From assembly GCA_012518125.1 (NCBI GenBank), contig JAAYTF010000062.1, forward strand, positions 1-38,137: 38,137 bases of DNA, read 5' to 3'. Origin of the DNA: Bacilli bacterium (GTDB lineage: Bacteria; Bacillota; Bacilli; Bacillales; Amphibacillaceae). Below are positions 8,382 to 15,526 of this stretch, piece by piece. The translations under genes were made by a program, and so were the position numbers. Every line of letters starts with the position of its first letter. The first letter of the stretch is position 1. Under the pieces are notes generated by a model. That model ran no database searches. It was not told where the DNA came from and worked only from the letters and a program-made list of their open reading frames with translations.

Positions 8382-9314
8382 ATGAGCAAAGAAAAACTGG
8401 CGTTGTTGATCATGGCATATGGTACGCCGTACAAAGAGGAAGACATCGAAAGATATTACACGCACATCCGTCATGGGCGACGCCCGTCGCAAGAAGAAAT
8501 TGAGGATTTGAAAGCACGTTACCGCGCAATCGGCGGCATTTCGCCATTGGCGAAAATAACCGAAGCGCAAGCAAAGGCGATCCAAGCAAAACTGAATGCG
8601 ATGCAGGACGAGTATGAATTCGACCTTTATATCGGTTTGCGCCATATCGAGCCGTTCATTGAAGATGCGGTTGAACAAATTGCCAAAGACGGCCACAAAA
8701 AAATCGTCTCGCTCGTTTTGGCGCCGCATTACTCGACATTCAGCATCAAAGGCTACAACGACCGCGCGAAGAAGGCGGCGGAAAAACATGGCTTGGATAT
8801 CACGTCCGTCGTCGATTGGTACGACAAGCCAGGATTCATCCAATATTGGGCGGATGCGATCGAAGAAGTGTACCAATCGATGCCTGAAGAAGAAAAAGCG
8901 GACGCCGTCGTCATTTTCTCGGCGCACAGCTTGCCGGAAAAAATCATTCAAGACGGCGACCCATATCCAAAACAATTGGAAGAGACGGCCCGTCTCGTAT
9001 TTGAAAAAATCAGCGTGCCGCATTACGCCGTCGGCTGGCAAAGCGAGGGGAACACGCCTGAACCGTGGCTTGGACCCGACGTGCAGGATTTGACAAGAGA
9101 GCTTCATAAGGAAAAAGGCTACAAAGCATTCATCTATGCGCCGGTCGGTTTCGTTTCCGACCATTTGGAAGTGTTGTACGACAACGATTACGAATGCAAG
9201 ATCGTCTGCGATGAAATCGGGGCTAGTTACTATCGTCCACCGATGCCGAACACGGATGAACGGTTCATCGAGACGTTGGCGGAAGTCGTATTGGAACAGC
9301 TGGAAAATCATTAA
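8382..9314 (+). CDS. hemH: Coproporphyrin III ferrochelatase
   Basis: A protein of 310 residues from ATG 8382, equal in length to the B. subtilis enzyme. The alternative GTG at 8373 overlaps the ribosome binding site AGAGGTGG and is rejected. It inserts ferrous iron into coproporphyrin III (the CpfC reaction) and is very close to B. subtilis HemH along its full length. Visible elements are [20 protein letters not shown] at the N-terminus, the metal-site histidine H182 in SAHSLPEK, and the acidic partner in [14 protein letters not shown]. It lies between hemE and hemY in one operon. Ferrochelatases of this monofunctional Firmicute type are soluble or weakly membrane-associated. Confidence 0.97.
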   Translation: MSKEKLALLIMAYGTPYKEEDIERYYTHIRHGRRPSQEEIEDLKARYRAIGGISPLAKITEAQAKAIQAKLNAMQDEYEFDLYIGLRHIEPFIEDAVEQIAKDGHKKIVSLVLAPHYSTFSIKGYNDRAKKAAEKHGLDITSVVDWYDKPGFIQYWADAIEEVYQSMPEEEKADAVVIFSAHSLPEKIIQDGDPYPKQLEETARLVFEKISVPHYAVGWQSEGNTPEPWLGPDVQDLTRELHKEKGYKAFIYAPVGFVSDHLEVLYDNDYECKIVCDEIGASYYRPPMPNTDERFIETLAEVVLEQLENH

Positions 9315-9332
9315 TTTGCGAGTGATTCAATA

Positions 9333-10736
9333 ATGAAACGAATATTGGTTGTCGGCGGCGGCATTGCCGGGCTTGCCGCCGCCTATTACGTACAAGAAGC
9401 GATTGAACGCGACGCGTTGCCTTATCAACTGCGGCTCGTTGAAGCGGAAAACCGCTTAGGCGGAAAAATCGCCACCGTTTACCGGGACGGGTTCACGATC
9501 GAACGTGGCCCTGACTCGTTTTTGGCCCGTAAAACGGCTGCTGTCAAATTGATTGAAAAAGTCGGCTTGAAAGATTCGCTCGTCCGCAATGCGACAGGAC
9601 AAGCGTACATATTGGTGAAAAGGAAATTGCACAAAATCCCGGAAGGTTCATTCATGGGCATACCGACCGAAGTCCGCCCGTTTTTGTTTTCTTCGTTGTT
9701 TTCCGTGAAAGGAAAGCTCCGGGCAGGCCTCGATTATATTTTGCCGAAAGGAAAACCGGTTGCCGACCAATCGCTCGGACATTTTTTCCGGCGTCGGTTT
9801 GGGGATGAACTTGTCGAACATTTGATTGAACCATTGCTTTCCGGCATCTACTCGGGCGATATCGATGAAATGAGTTTGATGGCGACGTTTCCGAACTTTT
9901 ATCACTTGGAGCAAACATACGGAAGCATCATCAAGGGCCTGAAAAAATCGATGCCGAAGCGGCCGATAAAGGAAAAGCCGAAACAAGGGATGTTTTTCGC
10001 TTTGCGAGGCGGTTTTCAATCGCTAATCGATGAATTGGAAAAACGATTGGGCGATGTGGTCACGAAAGGCGTCGCTGTCGATCATATCGAAAAAAAGGAC
10101 GCCCATTATCATGCCTTGCTCAGCGACGGCACCGTTTACCGGGCGGATGCCGTGATCGTCGCTTCACCACACCAATCGCTCAAGAAAATGTTCAGCCAAT
10201 ACGACCGCTTTGACATCGTCGCGGAGATGCCGAATACGTCCGTGGCCAACGTCGCTTTGGCTTTTGACGCCAAACATATCAAACACAAAATGGATGGAAC
10301 CGGTTTTGTCGTTTCGCGAAACAGCGATTTCCGCATCACCGCTACGACGTGGACGGAGAAAAAATGGCCGCACACAACACCGGGTGGGAAGGTGTTGTTG
10401 CGCAGTTACGTCGGGGGGCCGCACGATCCCCATGCGGTCGATTTGTCGGATGACGAACTCGTCAATGTTGTGCTTTCCGATTTAAGAAAGATTACCACCA
10501 TTGACGGCGAACCGGAGTTTTTCGTCGTGACGCGTTTCAAAAACGCGATGCCGCAATATGTCGTCGGCCATAACGAACGCATCAAGGAACTGAACGACTT
10601 TATCGAAAGCGAATTGCCGGGTGTAACGCTCGCCGGCAGTTCATATACCGGAGTCGGCGTCCCTGACTGCATTGAGTCCGGAGAAAAAGCGGCGGCACAA
10701 ACCATTGAGTATTTAAACGCAAACGAAAAAAATTGA
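9333..10736 (+). CDS. hemY: Coproporphyrinogen III oxidase (oxygen-dependent, FAD), CgoX/HemY type
   Basis: A protein of 467 residues, close to the roughly 470 of B. subtilis HemY. It oxidises coproporphyrinogen III to coproporphyrin III with oxygen and FAD, just before iron insertion by HemH. The N-terminus has the dinucleotide-binding motif VVGGGIAGLAAAYY followed by an acidic residue in LVEAENRLGGK and the signature ERGPDSFL. The C-terminal FAD contact is SSYTGVGVPDCIESG. It is the last gene of the operon, 18 bases after hemH, and ends at a strong terminator at 10737. The name in current use for this reaction is cgoX. Confidence 0.95.
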   Translation: MKRILVVGGGIAGLAAAYYVQEAIERDALPYQLRLVEAENRLGGKIATVYRDGFTIERGPDSFLARKTAAVKLIEKVGLKDSLVRNATGQAYILVKRKLHKIPEGSFMGIPTEVRPFLFSSLFSVKGKLRAGLDYILPKGKPVADQSLGHFFRRRFGDELVEHLIEPLLSGIYSGDIDEMSLMATFPNFYHLEQTYGSIIKGLKKSMPKRPIKEKPKQGMFFALRGGFQSLIDELEKRLGDVVTKGVAVDHIEKKDAHYHALLSDGTVYRADAVIVASPHQSLKKMFSQYDRFDIVAEMPNTSVANVALAFDAKHIKHKMDGTGFVVSRNSDFRITATTWTEKKWPHTTPGGKVLLRSYVGGPHDPHAVDLSDDELVNVVLSDLRKITTIDGEPEFFVVTRFKNAMPQYVVGHNERIKELNDFIESELPGVTLAGSSYTGVGVPDCIESGEKAAAQTIEYLNANEKN

Positions 10737-10762
10737 GGCTGGATGTTCATCCAGCCTTTTCA
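10737..10762 (+). terminator. Terminator of the hemEHY operon
   Basis: GGCTGGATG (10737-10745) and CATCCAGCC (10748-10756) form a perfect 9-base stem, followed by TTTTC. The left arm starts right after the hemY stop. Confidence 0.85.
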
Positions 10763-11084
10763 ATTGGTTGCCGGCTTAAAGCGCATAAGGGATTTGACGT
10801 GTCAATGTGCAACTGGGTGAACAGAAAGGTCCATGAAACCATTTCAAAGAAAAATCAAAGATAGCGCATTGTTGAAGTCGTTTGCTTTGTACGGAAAAAC
10901 TTGCTCCCGACGTGGACTGACCACATTCGGCAAACGGAATCGATATCTATTAAAACAGTATTTTTGTTATAATGTTGGTAATGTGAAAGCAAAAAAAATA
11001 GCAACTAAAGAAATAGTTGCTTCATCCGGAAAGGAAGTCTTATTATAGAAATGACTTTATAAGAAAAGTTGAACGCGATTGTTA
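10763..11084. other. Intergenic stretch between hemY and yhfH
   Basis: About 320 bases with no gene I can support. It holds a perfect -10 box TATAAT at 10968-10973 and a small perfect hairpin, AGCAACTA/TAGTTGCT, at about 10999-11020 that has no T-run. An open frame of 71 codons at 10833-11048 resembles no family known to me. The -10 box and hairpin could mark a short untranslated RNA, but the evidence is thin. Confidence 0.35.
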
Positions 11085-11213
11085 TTATCTTGCAGGGTGA
11101 TTGCATTCTGGGCAAAGGTTGCCATAACAATCAGCTTGTTCAACTATTTCAGCACCACATTGTTGACAATGCTTTTTTGGCAAATTTCGAAAGAATTCAA
11201 TAACATTGACCAT
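11085..11213 (-). CDS. yhfH: YhfH-family small zinc-ribbon protein
   Basis: A 42-residue protein with ATG at 11213 preceded by GGGAGG. The sequence begins MVNVIEFFRNLPKKHC and carries four cysteines as CxxC (HCQQCG) and CxxxxCxxC (CYGNLCPEC), which should bind one zinc ion. This pattern, the FFRNLP start and the place next to yhfI and lplJ match YhfH of Bacillus, a short protein of unknown function. It has its own promoter at 11287-11316 and points away from yhfI. Confidence 0.82.
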   Translation of the reverse strand: MVNVIEFFRNLPKKHCQQCGAEIVEQADCYGNLCPECNHPAR

Positions 11214-11286
11214 CGTTGATCCTCCCTCTTAGGAATTGCTACTCGTAGAGAAATTTATTTAATCGACATTTTAAATGGTTAAACTC

Positions 11287-11316
11287 ATTGTACTATAACA
11301 CGATTTGAAAAGTCAA
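11287..11316 (-). promoter_or_regulatory. Sigma-A promoter of yhfH
   Basis: On the minus strand TTGACT (11311-11316) and TACAAT (11287-11292) are 18 bases apart, about 75 bases before the yhfH ATG. Confidence 0.6.
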
Positions 11317-11395
11317 TACTGTTTTACAACAAAATAATATGTTTTTTGAAATTGTGAACACTGTGTTACAACATTGGTGCGGAAGGGGTAATCGA

Positions 11396-12133
11396 ATGAA
11401 ATTAACGATCATTGGGCATTGGGGCGGTTATCCGGCCAAAGGCGGCGCATCGAGCGCTTATTTGCTGGAAAAGGACGATTATAAGATGATGCTCGACTTT
11501 GGCAGCGGCGCATTGTCGAAACTGCAACAGTACATAAATGTAACAGAACTCGATGCTGTTATACTTTCACATTATCACGCCGACCATATCGCGGACATCG
11601 GTGTGTTGCAACATGCGTTGTATGTGGAAAATCTGTTGCAACAAAAAGAAAAAGTGGTGGAAATTTACGCCCATCAGGAAAACGAATTCGAGTTTCACAA
11701 GTTGGCCGACGATTATACGAAAGCGGTGAAATATCGTCCGCATGACGTGTTGAATTTGGGGCCGTTTTTCATCCGCTTTTTGAAAACGAAGCATTCCGTG
11801 CCGTGCTACGGCATGCGCATCACCGATGGGACAAGCACGATCGTTTACACGGCGGATTCGGCATTCCAAGAAGAATGGATCAAATTTTCCAAAGATGCGG
11901 ATTTGTTGCTGGCAGACACGAACTTTTACGCAGACCAGGATGGCACGGAAGCCGGCCACATGACGAGCGAGGAAGTCGGTTTGATTGCCGAACGGGCCAA
12001 CGTAAAAGAGTTGATGCTCACACACTTGCCGCATTTCGGCGACCATGGACAGCTCGTAAAAGAAGCGGCGGAAATGTACGGCGGGAAAATCACACTCGCT
12101 AAAGAAGGTCTCGTTTGGCAAGCGGGCGAATAA
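11396..12133 (+). CDS. yhfI: YhfI metallo-beta-lactamase-fold hydrolase
   Basis: A protein of 245 residues from ATG 11396, chosen because GAAGGGG lies just upstream; the frame stays open further 5' but lacks a binding site. It has an MBL fold with the two-metal motif SHYHADHIAD near residue 60. Further ligands are the His of KTKHSVPCYG, the Asp of YTADS, and a late His in LTHLPHFGD. It resembles the RNase Z/YhfI group of hydrolases. The reaction is unknown; phosphodiester hydrolysis is only a family-based guess. It sits between yhfH and lplJ, as in B. subtilis, and may be cotranscribed with lplJ (64-base gap). Confidence 0.85.
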   Translation: MKLTIIGHWGGYPAKGGASSAYLLEKDDYKMMLDFGSGALSKLQQYINVTELDAVILSHYHADHIADIGVLQHALYVENLLQQKEKVVEIYAHQENEFEFHKLADDYTKAVKYRPHDVLNLGPFFIRFLKTKHSVPCYGMRITDGTSTIVYTADSAFQEEWIKFSKDADLLLADTNFYADQDGTEAGHMTSEEVGLIAERANVKELMLTHLPHFGDHGQLVKEAAEMYGGKITLAKEGLVWQAGE

Positions 12134-12197
12134 GCTCACATCATCTTCATTTCAAGAAGATTTCATATAAAAACGATTTAAAGGGGAGATCCGACCG

Positions 12198-13193
12198 ATG
12201 AAATTTATCGACAACAAAGGCATCACCGATCCGATGATCAACTTGGCGCTTGAAGAGTACGTTTTGAACACGTTCGGTTTGGACGACTCGTTCTTGTTGT
12301 TTTACATCAACGAACCTTCGATCATCATCGGCAGAAACCAAAACACCATTGAAGAAATCAATACGGAATTCGTTGAAAAAAACAATATAAAAGTCGTCCG
12401 CCGCTTGTCGGGAGGCGGGGCCGTTTACCACGATTTGGGCAACTTGAATTACAGCTTCATCACGAAAGACGACGGCGACAGCTTCCACAATTTCGCCAAA
12501 TTCACCGAACCGGTCGTAAAAGCGTTGAACGAACTCGGCGTCCCGGCAAAACTTGAAGGCCGCAATGACATCGTCGTGGAAGGGAGAAAAATTTCCGGTA
12601 ATGCGCAATTTGCGACAAAAGGAAGAATGTTCAGCCACGGAACGTTGATGTTTGACTTGAATTTGGAAGATGTCGTCAGCGCATTGAACGTCAATAAAGA
12701 AAAAATCGAATCGAAAGGAATCAAATCGATCCGCAGCCGCGTCGCCAACATTTCCGAATATTTGCAAGAAGAAATGACGATGGACGAATTCAAGGAACAT
12801 ATTTTGAAATCGATTTTTGATGTCAAAGACGTAAAAGACGTGCCGGTCCAAGAGTTGACGGACGAAGATTGGGAAAAAGTTTATGAGATTTCCAAAAACC
12901 GCTATCAAAAGTGGGAGTGGAATTACGGCAAATCGCCAGAATACAATATGAAAGTTTCCCATAAGTTCCCATCCGGGTTGCTTGACGTACGTCTCGATGT
13001 GAAAAACGGCATCATCCAAAATTGCAAAATTTACGGCGATTTCTTTGGCATCGGCGACGTGGCGGATATCGAAAAAGCGCTTGTCGGCGTCCGCCACAGC
13101 AGAGATGCGGTTGAAGAAGCGTTAAAAGACTTCGACATCCCTTATTATTTGGGCAAGATCACGAAAGAAGATTTGATCAATTTGATTTATTGA
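12198..13193 (+). CDS. lplJ: Lipoate-protein ligase LplJ
   Basis: A protein of 331 residues, the same length as B. subtilis LplJ, with AAAGGGGAG before the ATG. It activates free lipoate with ATP and attaches it to lipoyl domains such as GcvH and the E2 subunits. The BPL/LplA catalytic fold shows RRLSGGGAVYHDLGNLNYSF near residue 70, the acyl-adenylate pocket GRNDIVVEGRKISGNAQ near 125, and HGTLMFD. The C-terminal accessory domain of LplA-type enzymes follows from about residue 250. A strong terminator comes 10 bases after the stop codon. Confidence 0.95.
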   Translation: MKFIDNKGITDPMINLALEEYVLNTFGLDDSFLLFYINEPSIIIGRNQNTIEEINTEFVEKNNIKVVRRLSGGGAVYHDLGNLNYSFITKDDGDSFHNFAKFTEPVVKALNELGVPAKLEGRNDIVVEGRKISGNAQFATKGRMFSHGTLMFDLNLEDVVSALNVNKEKIESKGIKSIRSRVANISEYLQEEMTMDEFKEHILKSIFDVKDVKDVPVQELTDEDWEKVYEISKNRYQKWEWNYGKSPEYNMKVSHKFPSGLLDVRLDVKNGIIQNCKIYGDFFGIGDVADIEKALVGVRHSRDAVEEALKDFDIPYYLGKITKEDLINLIY

Positions 13194-13202
13194 TTCGCTT
13201 AC

Positions 13203-13246
13203 AGACATTCCATACGGCGTGCTGCGCGCGTTGGAATGTCTTTTGT
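13203..13246 (+). terminator. Terminator of lplJ
   Basis: A perfect 10-base stem AGACATTCCA (13203-13212) with TGGAATGTCT (13232-13241), followed by TTTGT. Confidence 0.8.
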
Positions 13247-13405
13247 GTTGCTGAAAATTAGAAAGCGGTTGCATTTCGGATTGTCGATCGAACTGCTTAA
13301 CCGATGAAATGGGCCGCATAGATCACTTTATTTTTAGGTTGCATCCATTTTTCGAAAAGCGGGAATTTACGATGTTATATAAAATGAGGAAAGAAGGAGC
13401 CTTCG

Positions 13406-13854
13406 ATGAAATTCCACCTTCATATCGATGAAGCTTACAAAGAGCCGGAAGTGCACATTTATGCCGCGGCTTATACGGAAGCGATCGAACAATTGATGAA
13501 ACAATAGAAAGCTCCTTCCCAAGCTGCGCTGATCGGTTATTTGAATGAAGACATCCACGTGTTGAAAGTGGAGGACATTTACGTGATCGTCACGGAAGAC
13601 GGGAAAATGAACTTGCATACGGAACGGGACGAGTACGAATCGAAATACAATTTTTATGAAATGAAGAAACATATCCGAAGACGTTCGCATGGATCAACAA
13701 ATCGACATTGATCAACCTCGATGATTTGTAAACGATCCAATACAAATTCGGGAAAACCGAAGCGATTTTGACGAACGACATCAATTTCCCGATCAGCCGG
13801 AGATATTTGAAACTGTTGAAACAAAAGCTTGGGATAGGGAGGTATAACGGATGA
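13406..13854 (+). pseudogene. Broken LytTR-family transcriptional regulator
   Basis: Starting at ATG 13406 (with AAGGAG upstream) the sequence reads as a LytTR DNA-binding-domain regulator: a short N-terminal part (MKFHLHIDEAYKEPEVHIYA), then LNEDIHVLKVEDIYVI, then WINKSTLINLDDL and ISRRYLKLLKQKLG. It is interrupted by TAG at 13505-13507 (codon 34), by a frame change somewhere in about 13660-13678, and by TAA at 13729-13731. The terminal TGA (13852-13854) overlaps the ATG of the DUF3021 gene, the arrangement typical for LytTR-DUF3021 pairs. Three separate lesions argue for real decay rather than one sequencing error. An intact copy would be a DNA-binding regulator of the neighbouring transporter genes. 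Confidence 0.85.
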
Positions 13855-14267
13855 AGGCCATACGGTTCATACTGTTGGGGTTTTTGTTCAGTTTGTCGGC
13901 AACTTACACGATTTTGGCGGTCTTTGCCCCCGATGAGGTGATTACGACCGACGAACTGTTTAGACAATATGTCATTGCTGCCATTTTGGGGCCGTTCATC
14001 GGCTTGGGGAGCTTGATCTTTTACGTCGAACGATTGACGTTGTTTTGGCAATTGTTCATGCACTACCTGTTTGCCACGTTCGCGGTCATCGTCGCCGGTG
14101 CCATCGGGAATTGGTACGATGAAGGGAACCTGTTGTCCATCGGGAGGGTCCTTCTCTTCCAACTCATCATTTACGTTGTCGTTTGGGTGATCTTGAACAT
14201 CATTTTGCAACGTGATGTAAAAGCGATCAACGAAGACTTAAAACGCCGAAGAGAGAAGTTGGCATAA
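13851..14267 (+). CDS. DUF3021 membrane protein
   Basis: A protein of 138 residues with GGGAGG before the ATG, which overlaps the stop of the broken LytTR gene by ATGA. Four hydrophobic segments are visible: about residues 5-25, 38-58, 68-88 and 98-122. A positively charged C-terminal tail ends KRRREKLA. The layout matches DUF3021, usually found next to LytTR regulators, where it is thought to act as a membrane partner that restrains or senses for the regulator. Here the frame is intact although the regulator and the downstream ABC transporter are broken. Its retained function, if any, is unclear. Confidence 0.85.
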   Translation: MKAIRFILLGFLFSLSATYTILAVFAPDEVITTDELFRQYVIAAILGPFIGLGSLIFYVERLTLFWQLFMHYLFATFAVIVAGAIGNWYDEGNLLSIGRVLLFQLIIYVVVWVILNIILQRDVKAINEDLKRRREKLA

Positions 14268-14489
14268 CGAACATCATCGAAGTGGAAAAATTGACGAAAC
14301 GGTATAAAGACGTCGAAGCGGTAAAAGGGATCGATTTTCACGTCGAAAAAGGATCGCTCTTCGCTTTTTTGGGGACAAATGGCGCCGGAAAATCGACGAC
14401 GATTGAAATTTTATGCACGATTCAAGAAAAAACGTCCGGAAATGTGCAAATTGACGGCAACATGCTCGGCACGCACAAAGGGAATGAAA
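14264..14489 (+). pseudogene. ABC transporter ATP-binding protein, N-terminal remnant
   Basis: From about 14264 the frame reads ITNIIEVEKLTKRYKDVEAV and then the Walker A motif GTNGAGKSTT and TIEILCTIQ-type sequence, as in ABC-2 drug-efflux ATPases. The expected ATGA overlap with the DUF3021 stop has become ATAA, so the natural start codon seems lost (ATG to ATA). After about residue 75 the homology stops: Q-loop, signature and Walker B are missing, and the sequence continues in another frame as permease. The gene cannot make a working ATPase. Confidence 0.8.
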
Positions 14490-14693
14490 GTGATGGTGAA
14501 CGAATGGATGATCAGCGGGCTCCTTTCGATCATCGCCGTGACGACGACTTTGGGGGCGTTCGGCACGTACGTCAACGACCTTGAAGCAAAGAAAAATGTC
14601 GATCTCTTAACGACGGAATTGCCGCATGCAAGCATTCAGTTAAGTTATTTGATGAGCTCGAGCATCATCCTTTTCGTCAAACGGAACAAATGA
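14490..14693 (+). pseudogene. ABC-2 type permease, internal remnant
   Basis: From about 14490 to the TGA at 14691 the reading frame gives MVNEWMISGLLSIIAVTTTL and GAFGTYVND, then YLMSSSIILF. This resembles the central part of ABC-2 permeases that accompany LytTR/DUF3021 loci. Both the N-terminal membrane segment and the C-terminal half are absent. It is in a different frame from the ATPase remnant, so a deletion has fused the two genes. Confidence 0.7.
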
Positions 14694-14701
14694 TGAAAAG
14701 C

Positions 14702-14722
14702 AAAAAACGTCTGGACGTTTTT
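14702..14722 (+). terminator. Hairpin terminator after the decayed ABC locus
   Basis: AAAAACGTC and GACGTTTTT form a perfect stem around a very short loop; the right arm itself gives the T-run. Confidence 0.6.
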
Positions 14723-14850
14723 ACGAAAAAGCAGATTCCGATGTAAAACAATGCCAATTCACCATTTCAGTTCACATTTTTTACTTTATTTGCTAAATTA
14801 ATAAGTAGTCCCTAAGTCTCTTGTCAGATTAGGGGAGGTACAAATAGCAT

Positions 14851-15375
14851 ATGTTTCACGATGAATTTTTCTTTCATGAAATCACACCGCTTACGATGGC
14901 CGTCCTTCCTGAAAACGATGAAACGGGCGCCATCAATTCCATCGTTTTGGAAGAATCCGGCGAATACCTCGTCCAGTCGAATCCTACGAAATTGATTGAT
15001 TTGGCGTGCAAATTCTTCGGAAGCTCACTGCGAGGCAGGCTCGAAGGGACGCGCCAAATCAGTCGCATCACGCATAAAGCCCCGATTGCGATCGACCCCT
15101 CAACCGGCATGTATTTTTTCCCGACCACTTCTCCGAAAAACAAAGCATGTTCTTGGATCAACCATTCCCATGTCGACCATATCCAACCGGCAGGAAAAAA
15201 ACAGACGAAAATCGTTTTCCACAACGGAAAATCGATCGTCGTAAACGTCTCCTATGGTTCGATGTTGAACCAGATGCAACGGACGGCGCAATTCCGTTAT
15301 TCATTGGAACAACGGATGAGACAAATGAAAAGCGATATGGAAAACCGCATGTTGGAAAAGTCAAAACGAGATTGA
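14851..15375 (+). CDS. comK: Competence transcription factor ComK
   Basis: A protein of 174 residues with AGGGGAGGT upstream. ComK is the master activator of DNA-uptake genes and binds AT-rich boxes. Recognisable blocks are MAVLPENDETGAINSIVLEE, the hallmark CKFFGSSLRGRLEGTR (compare CRFFGSSYAGRKAGT in B. subtilis), SRITHKAPIAIDPSTGMYFF-type sequence, CSWINHSHVDHI and FHNGKSIVVNVSYGS. It is shorter than the 192 residues of B. subtilis ComK. The C-terminus ends in a charged helix and lacks the FMLYPK segment that binds the adaptor MecA. No AAAA-N5-TTTT box is seen upstream, so autoactivation is not evident. It lies between lplJ and addBA, as in B. subtilis. Confidence 0.93.
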   Translation: MFHDEFFFHEITPLTMAVLPENDETGAINSIVLEESGEYLVQSNPTKLIDLACKFFGSSLRGRLEGTRQISRITHKAPIAIDPSTGMYFFPTTSPKNKACSWINHSHVDHIQPAGKKQTKIVFHNGKSIVVNVSYGSMLNQMQRTAQFRYSLEQRMRQMKSDMENRMLEKSKRD

Positions 15376-15526
15376 TTGCATTGTGATACCAGAAAACAAA
15401 CAAGAGGCTTAGGGATGTTAAACGTAAAATGGATAGCCCGGACAGACTTATGTTATGCTTATGGAAAGACGATGTTGGCGGGGCGCCGCATCATGTCGTA
15501 TACGCCCCGGAAAAAGGAGGAAGACG

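Noticed and set aside
10833-11048. Open frame of 71 codons after hemY
   Set aside because: Family not recognised, AAAGG only about 3 bases from the ATG, and a -10 box lies inside the frame; listed only as intergenic content.
14694-14850. Search for a ComK box (AAAA-N5-TTTT) before comK
   Set aside because: The A and T tracts near 14705 have a spacing of about 10 and belong to a terminator hairpin.
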